Source: Terriglobia bacterium (lineage in GTDB: Bacteria > Acidobacteriota > Terriglobia > JAIQFV01). Taken from it: DNA of 39,478 bases. Every line of letters begins with the position of its first letter. Position 1 is the first letter of the stretch. Both the position numbers and the translations under genes were made by a program. The stretch spans positions 1 to 39,478 of the forward strand of contig JAIQFV010000043.1 in assembly GCA_020073085.1 (NCBI GenBank). The letters are read 5' to 3'. Below the pieces are notes generated by a model. The model had not been told where the DNA came from. It saw only the letters and a program-made list of their open reading frames with translations, and ran no database searches. Shown here one piece after another: positions 36,801 to 39,478 of the stretch.

Positions 36801-36956
36801 CACGGTATTGATTTGGACCTGGTTCGAGGTAATGTCGGGCACCGCATCAATGGGCAGGGAACGACCCATATAGAGCCCGATTCCAATGGTCGCCAGGCCA
36901 AGAATAAGAATGAGAATGCGCCACTGAATGCTGAAGCGAAGAATGCGTTCGATCAC
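33849..36956 (-). CDS. heavy-metal efflux RND pump (CzcA/CusA family)
   Basis: The 1035-residue inner-membrane pump exports metal ions from the periplasm or cytoplasm using the proton gradient. It starts with the HME-type N-terminus (ERILRFSIQWRILILILGL, LPIDAVPDITSNQVQI). The proton-relay motif in TM4 is GAIDFGLIVDAAVIIVENC with D395, D401 and E408, as in CzcA, except that the Gly after the second Asp is Ala. Two large periplasmic loops and twelve membrane segments have the usual spacing. GTG 36956 has AAGGAGG 9 bases upstream. It is 24 bases after the adaptor gene. Zn/Co/Cd/Ni or Cu/Ag cannot be decided with confidence, though the DFG...D...E pattern favours the divalent CzcA type. No outer-membrane channel gene is present. 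Confidence 0.95.
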   Translation of the reverse strand: MIERILRFSIQWRILILILGLATIGIGLYMGRSLPIDAVPDITSNQVQINTVAPAFAPLEMEKYVTLPLEVALSSLPRKEGIRSVSQFGLSQVTVTFHDNVDIYWARQLVLERLIEAQRALPPGVVPELAPISTGLGEIYQFTVESEAHHSPMELRTLLDWFIKPQLRTVPGVIEVNSFGGLQKQYEVLIDPNKLVSYGLSVHQVIAALEQNNMNAGGGYLERGSEQQLLRGIGLIQNIDDIANIVVASPRGVPVYIRDLATVGLGSPVRQGAATRNGNGETVMGIAMLLKGENSRAVTKAIAEKIGALQHAMPPGVKIVPYYDRTKLVDRTIRTAVTNLIEGGTLVVFILLLFLLQARAGLIVSSVIPIAMLIAIIGMRVFGISANLMSLGAIDFGLIVDAAVIIVENCVRRLAERRSAMSRPLSKEERLHTILGASSEVRRASQFGELIIIVAYIPVLSLVGIEGKMFQPMALTVIFALSGALLLSLTLVPALCAVFLKEGHGDRENKFVASLKNSYRELLEKTIPRRKATVGFAAAFVLLCSAMFLLLGMEFLPELDEGAIAINHVRLKSVSLSEAVRQTTRIEAAIKRFPEVETIVSRIGRPEIATDPMGPDMADTYVFLKPKSQWTTVKTKEELVGKIHDELEKIPGAAYSFSQPIKFRMMELIEGVGSRSDLAIKIYGDDLDTLRQEAGAVGRLISSVSGAEDVKVQQVTGLPTLEVRIKRDAIARYGLNISDVQEVIQTAIAGTTASTVLEGSMRFDLAVRFPTWARNDALAIAKLLVVAPNGQRVPLDQVAEIQSEEGPSEVSRENGQRRISVEANVRGRDIGSFVAEARRIVDQKVKLPPGYMMEWGGMWEHLESGRNRLLLAIPVTFFIILLLLFITFNSLRHAALVFTGIPFAVTGGVLALLVRGMNFSMSAGVGFIAVSGVAVLNGIVMLACINQLRQEGVARDAAVVEGALTRLRPVLMTALVASLGFVPMALATGTGAEVQRPLATVVIGGLITSTLLTLIVLPNIYCWFEKDTANPGTHP

Positions 36957-36980
36957 GGCGGCCTGCCTCCTTTCCCGCGA

Positions 36981-38198
36981 CTACTCGCTCGATATCTGGC
37001 CTCTCAGAATTGTCGATTTCAGATAGAAGCTCCCTTTTGACACCACCTTCTCCCCCGCTTTCACGCCTTGGAGGATCTCGACCCACTGAGATGTTCTCGT
37101 GCCCAGGCGAAGGGGACGCTTCTCAAAGGTGGTCTCATTGCGCTGAACAAAGGCGACCGCCTCCCCATTAATTTCCTGCAAGGCCTCGATCGGGATCGCC
37201 ACAGCCGCACGCGCCTGTTCCGTTGGAATCTCTACCGAAGCAAACATCTCCAGTTTCAGGCGTCCATTCGGATTGGCCACGACACACCGGGCTTTGGCAG
37301 TGCGGGATGCCGGGTCGATGGAATCACTGACGTTGGTGAGGGATCCCGGGAACACCTCATTCGGGTACGAGGAGACTCGCACCTGGCACCGGCTCCCGGT
37401 TCGCACCAATCCCAGGTCTTTCTCATAAACATCGGCTAAAATCCACACCGAGCTGATGTCGGCGAGTGTCAGTATTTCCCGGTCTCGATCGACCACCGTT
37501 CCAATCGATGCGCTGCACTGGGTAATGACGCCGCCAAAGGGCGCACGAATCGTGGAGGCCGATGCCGTCGGTCGCATCCCACTGGACGCAGTCATTGATT
37601 CGAGCTCTTGAGTCCCCATCCCCATTCGGCGGACTTTCATCTCAACTTGGGAAAGCGCTGCCATTTGTCCTGTCACGGCAGCCTTTGCCTCTTCCCACTC
37701 CGCCTCTCGAAGCTCGAATTCACGTTGGGAAATCGCCCGGACTTCAATCAGGGTCTTCGCTCGCACAAAGGATTGCTCTGCGGTCCGTTCTTGGGCTTTA
37801 AGTTTTCCGAGTCCGCTTCGAAGAGTCAGGTAATCGCCCACAAGTTCGCCGAGCTCAATGTTGTCGTATAAGACGAGGGGTTGTCCCGGGGTGACCCGGT
37901 CTCCCAGGCGGACGTATAGTTTCTCTACGACGCCTCGGGCCAGGGGAAGTACATGCGCGATGCGGGCCTGGTCGGCGGAAACAATGCCGGTCGTCTGCAA
38001 GGCGTTTGCTATGGGAACCGACCGGATTTCCTCGACAACAAGCCCTGCGTTCCGTTGGGATTCAAGGCTCAACTCCGCCACATTCGGATTGACAGTTTCC
38101 ACCGGTTCAGTAGGCTTTGGTCCCCCTCGGTAGCGGATCACTGTGACAAGAACCGCTGCCGCGATGACTACCACAAGAATAGGAATCCATTTTTTCAT
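36981..38198 (-). CDS. RND efflux periplasmic adaptor (CzcB/CusB family)
   Basis: The 405-residue adaptor is anchored by an N-terminal segment (about 5-22, IPILVVVIAAAVLVTVI). It has lipoyl-type halves (ARIAHVLPLARGVVEKLYVRLGDRVTPGQPLVLYD and STIRAPFGGVITQCSASIGTVV) around a coiled-coil hairpin (about 120-195). Beta-barrel (SVWILADVYEKDLGLVRTG) and membrane-proximal (GTRTSQWVEILQGVKAGEKVV) domains follow. It lacks the Met-rich N-terminal metal-binding strip of CusB, which again favours a Czc-type role. AGGAG is 9 bases before ATG 38198. The pump gene follows 24 bases later. Confidence 0.94.
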   Translation of the reverse strand: MKKWIPILVVVIAAAVLVTVIRYRGGPKPTEPVETVNPNVAELSLESQRNAGLVVEEIRSVPIANALQTTGIVSADQARIAHVLPLARGVVEKLYVRLGDRVTPGQPLVLYDNIELGELVGDYLTLRSGLGKLKAQERTAEQSFVRAKTLIEVRAISQREFELREAEWEEAKAAVTGQMAALSQVEMKVRRMGMGTQELESMTASSGMRPTASASTIRAPFGGVITQCSASIGTVVDRDREILTLADISSVWILADVYEKDLGLVRTGSRCQVRVSSYPNEVFPGSLTNVSDSIDPASRTAKARCVVANPNGRLKLEMFASVEIPTEQARAAVAIPIEALQEINGEAVAFVQRNETTFEKRPLRLGTRTSQWVEILQGVKAGEKVVSKGSFYLKSTILRGQISSE

Positions 38199-38363
38199 GG
38201 CTTAAACTCCTATTGGAAAGATCCTTGCGTCGAATTTGCAGGGCTGCGCTCCTGCGATTTGGCACGACTCCCGGCAGTCCGACTGCACACTCCGACGGGT
38301 CATGTGAAATCGAACGGGCTCCGGCACAATCGATTATTAAAAGGATGAAAGCAGGAAATGCGT

Positions 38364-38711
38364 CTAGGAAAGTCGCGGAGGGTGATAAGGATGAGGGGTA
38401 AAGCCGGCCAGGGCTTCGAACCTTACGGGAGCCGCCGGGATCCTAACGGAATCCAAAATGACCAGAGAAGGTGGACTTTGAGGACGGATTCGTGTGCTGC
38501 AGCAATAACAATCTTCATCCGGGTCCGAGGGATCAAGCGCAGAAACATGGGTCGCAAGGCGCTCACTTGTCAGGTTTGTATTTGTCCCGAGGGGAGAACC
38601 GGTGGCGATAAGATGAACTTCATACGGACAGAATCCAGGGATCAGCAAGTCCGCAGCGCCATAAAGCAGCAGCATAACAGCCACGAGTCTTTTCAGAGGG
38701 CTCGAATTCAT
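38364..38711 (-). CDS. small exported Cys-containing protein upstream of the metal efflux genes
   Basis: The 115-residue protein has a hydrophobic leader (about 8-26, RLVAVMLLLYGAADLLIPG). C28 and a DPDEDCYCCSTRI motif (C68, C70, C71) follow, next to a run of acidic residues. The C-terminus (GFTPHPYHPPRL) holds two histidines. These features suggest a periplasmic metal-binding or sensing protein for the efflux operon, 165 bases downstream in the same direction. ATG 38711 is chosen because the leader begins there; TTG 38738 is the alternative. There is no good Shine-Dalgarno. A long opposite frame covers the same bases but lacks any such features. Family recognition is from memory and weak. 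Confidence 0.55.
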   Translation of the reverse strand: MNSSPLKRLVAVMLLLYGAADLLIPGFCPYEVHLIATGSPLGTNTNLTSERLATHVSALDPSDPDEDCYCCSTRIRPQSPPSLVILDSVRIPAAPVRFEALAGFTPHPYHPPRLS

Positions 38712-38916
38712 CGGATTAGGAAGGGCGAACTGTACCAAATCCGAGCCGTGGAGTCAACAAAAGGGCTGATTCATTGCCGTGCCCTTCGCGCGGACCGTCG
38801 GGCGGGGATGTGCCGGGGGGCTTGTCATGTGGTTCCATTTGCGCCCGAACATCCACCCCCTTTATTGGGGCACCAAAAGAAGGTCCGCGAATTTTTGGGG
38901 CCTGGTGTCAACAATC

Positions 38917-39065
38917 GATTCTGCTGCAAAACCCCCTGGGCTCGATCTGTGGAAAAATAAATCGCGTTTAGAAAGCCTACAATGCATTTCCATCGTGTTG
39001 GGATACATTTGTGGTCCCCCGAAAAATTGCATTTTTCAAACAACAGGGGGTTTTGCAGCAGAATC
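38917..39065. repeat. MITE-like element with 22-base perfect inverted ends
   Basis: The left end (38917-38938: GATTCTGCTGCAAAAC followed by CCCCTG) is exactly complementary to the right end (39044-39065). The 105 bases between are A/T-rich and non-coding. No flanking duplication is obvious. Confidence 0.65.
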
Positions 39066-39104
39066 AACAATCCACGATCCCACTTATGACCGCATGTGTG
39101 CGGG

Positions 39105-39230
39105 AGCCCGCTTCAGCGGGCTTGATTACGTACAGCCCGCCGGTTTACCGGCGGGGAAGCCCGCCCCCATTGCTCCCTCACCCCGATTCATCGGGGTTGA
39201 GCTTTGATTGCGGTCGGCCGTTAACGACCG
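39105..39230. repeat. array of four consecutive hairpins
   Basis: Stems are AGCCCGC/GCGGGCT with loop TTCA (39105-39122), CCCGCCGG/CCGGCGGG with loop TTTA (39136-39155), CCCCGA/TCGGGG with loop TTCA (39181-39196) and CGGTCG/CGACCG (39211-39230). The first three share a four-base T-rich loop, though their stems differ in sequence. Confidence 0.65.
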
Positions 39231-39478
39231 ACCCAACGAATACCCCCGATCTGAAATTTTGAGGGTGAAAAGGCCTGATTAAGCCCTAAAAACACCCGAT
39301 TTTTGAGATTATCCCCACCTCGTTATTACAACTTAGCTTGGTCTGATATACATCTCAAAGTTGTGGAAGAAAGTTTATCGCTTTTGGGCAAAGGAAATCC
39401 CATGAACAGCGTATCATGTCGGCCAGCACCGGGAGGATAGGGCCACGCTGAAGAGCGACCTGAGCGCCACGGTGCTGG

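Larger units (their letters stand above)
38739..39478. other. gene-free right end, rich in inverted repeats
   Basis: No reading frame here has a recognisable domain or ribosome site. The stretch holds a 149-base element with 22-base inverted ends (38917-39065) and four successive hairpins (39105-39230). A further region of lower GC follows at 39240-39400. A gene could begin close to the window edge after about 39420, but too little is visible to call it. Confidence 0.6.

Noticed and set aside
38358-38960. 200-codon plus-strand frame opposite the Cys-containing protein
   Set aside because: It has no leader, domain or ribosome site, while the minus-strand frame has a hydrophobic leader, a CYCC motif and the right place before the efflux operon.

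Overview
The window looks like one contig of a GC-rich (roughly 55-60%) Gram-negative soil or sediment bacterium. An Acidobacteriota-like genome is my best guess. The guess rests on the mix of secreted S9 and M28 peptidases, a DUF1028 protein, scattered short operons separated by repeat-rich spacers, and a small Cys-rich protein ahead of a metal-efflux system. There is no 16S rRNA or ribosomal operon, so the taxonomy is an inference. I see no phage, plasmid or CRISPR module.

Layout. 1-835: repeat island with a decayed REP-associated tyrosine transposase (RAYT) fragment between inverted REP-like blocks. 836-1540: a four-helix membrane protein and a doubtful small ORF. 1727-7424 (minus): a catabolic cluster read as dihydropyrimidinase/hydantoinase, NCS1 nucleobase/hydantoin permease, class III CoA-transferase and a DUF1015 protein. 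7793-9321 (minus): two distantly related exported proteins with STN-like halves. 9516-9783 (minus): cold-shock protein with a clear intrinsic terminator. 10031-11960 (minus): a Tat-exported small protein followed by an amidase-signature enzyme. 12202-20944 (plus): HAD phosphatase, ISC-type 2Fe-2S ferredoxin, secreted M28 peptidase, DUF1028 protein, VAT1-like quinone reductase and secreted S9 peptidase. 20946-22330: a repeat-bounded unknown exported protein and a promoter for threonine synthase. 22330-29602 (plus): threonine synthase, AlaX-type Ala-tRNA editing protein, L-asparaginase, glycerol kinase, a TPR protein and an amino-acid permease. 29617-30194: tRNA-Ala(CGC), a GIY-YIG nuclease gene and a broken duplicate of the tRNA-Ala with its promoter. 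30309-30881: VOC protein. 31926-33272: rarA. 33849-38711 (minus): heavy-metal RND efflux operon. 38739-39478: non-coding, rich in hairpins.

Function. Most protein genes fit a scavenging heterotroph that degrades peptides, amides and cyclic ureides. Secreted M28 and S9 peptidases release peptides; amidase and asparaginase deamidate; an APC permease imports amino acids; the NCS1 permease and dihydropyrimidinase take in and open pyrimidine or hydantoin rings. The RND pair exports divalent or monovalent metal ions. Housekeeping genes (rarA, thrC, alaX, csp, fdx) are interspersed.

The most unusual structure is at 29617-30194. About 110 bp covering the tRNA-Ala promoter and the 5' part of the tRNA is directly repeated on either side of a GIY-YIG endonuclease gene. 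The outer copy has lost its T-arm and 3' acceptor strand, and its anticodon arm is a perfect palindrome. I read this as a candidate tRNA-targeting mobile unit.
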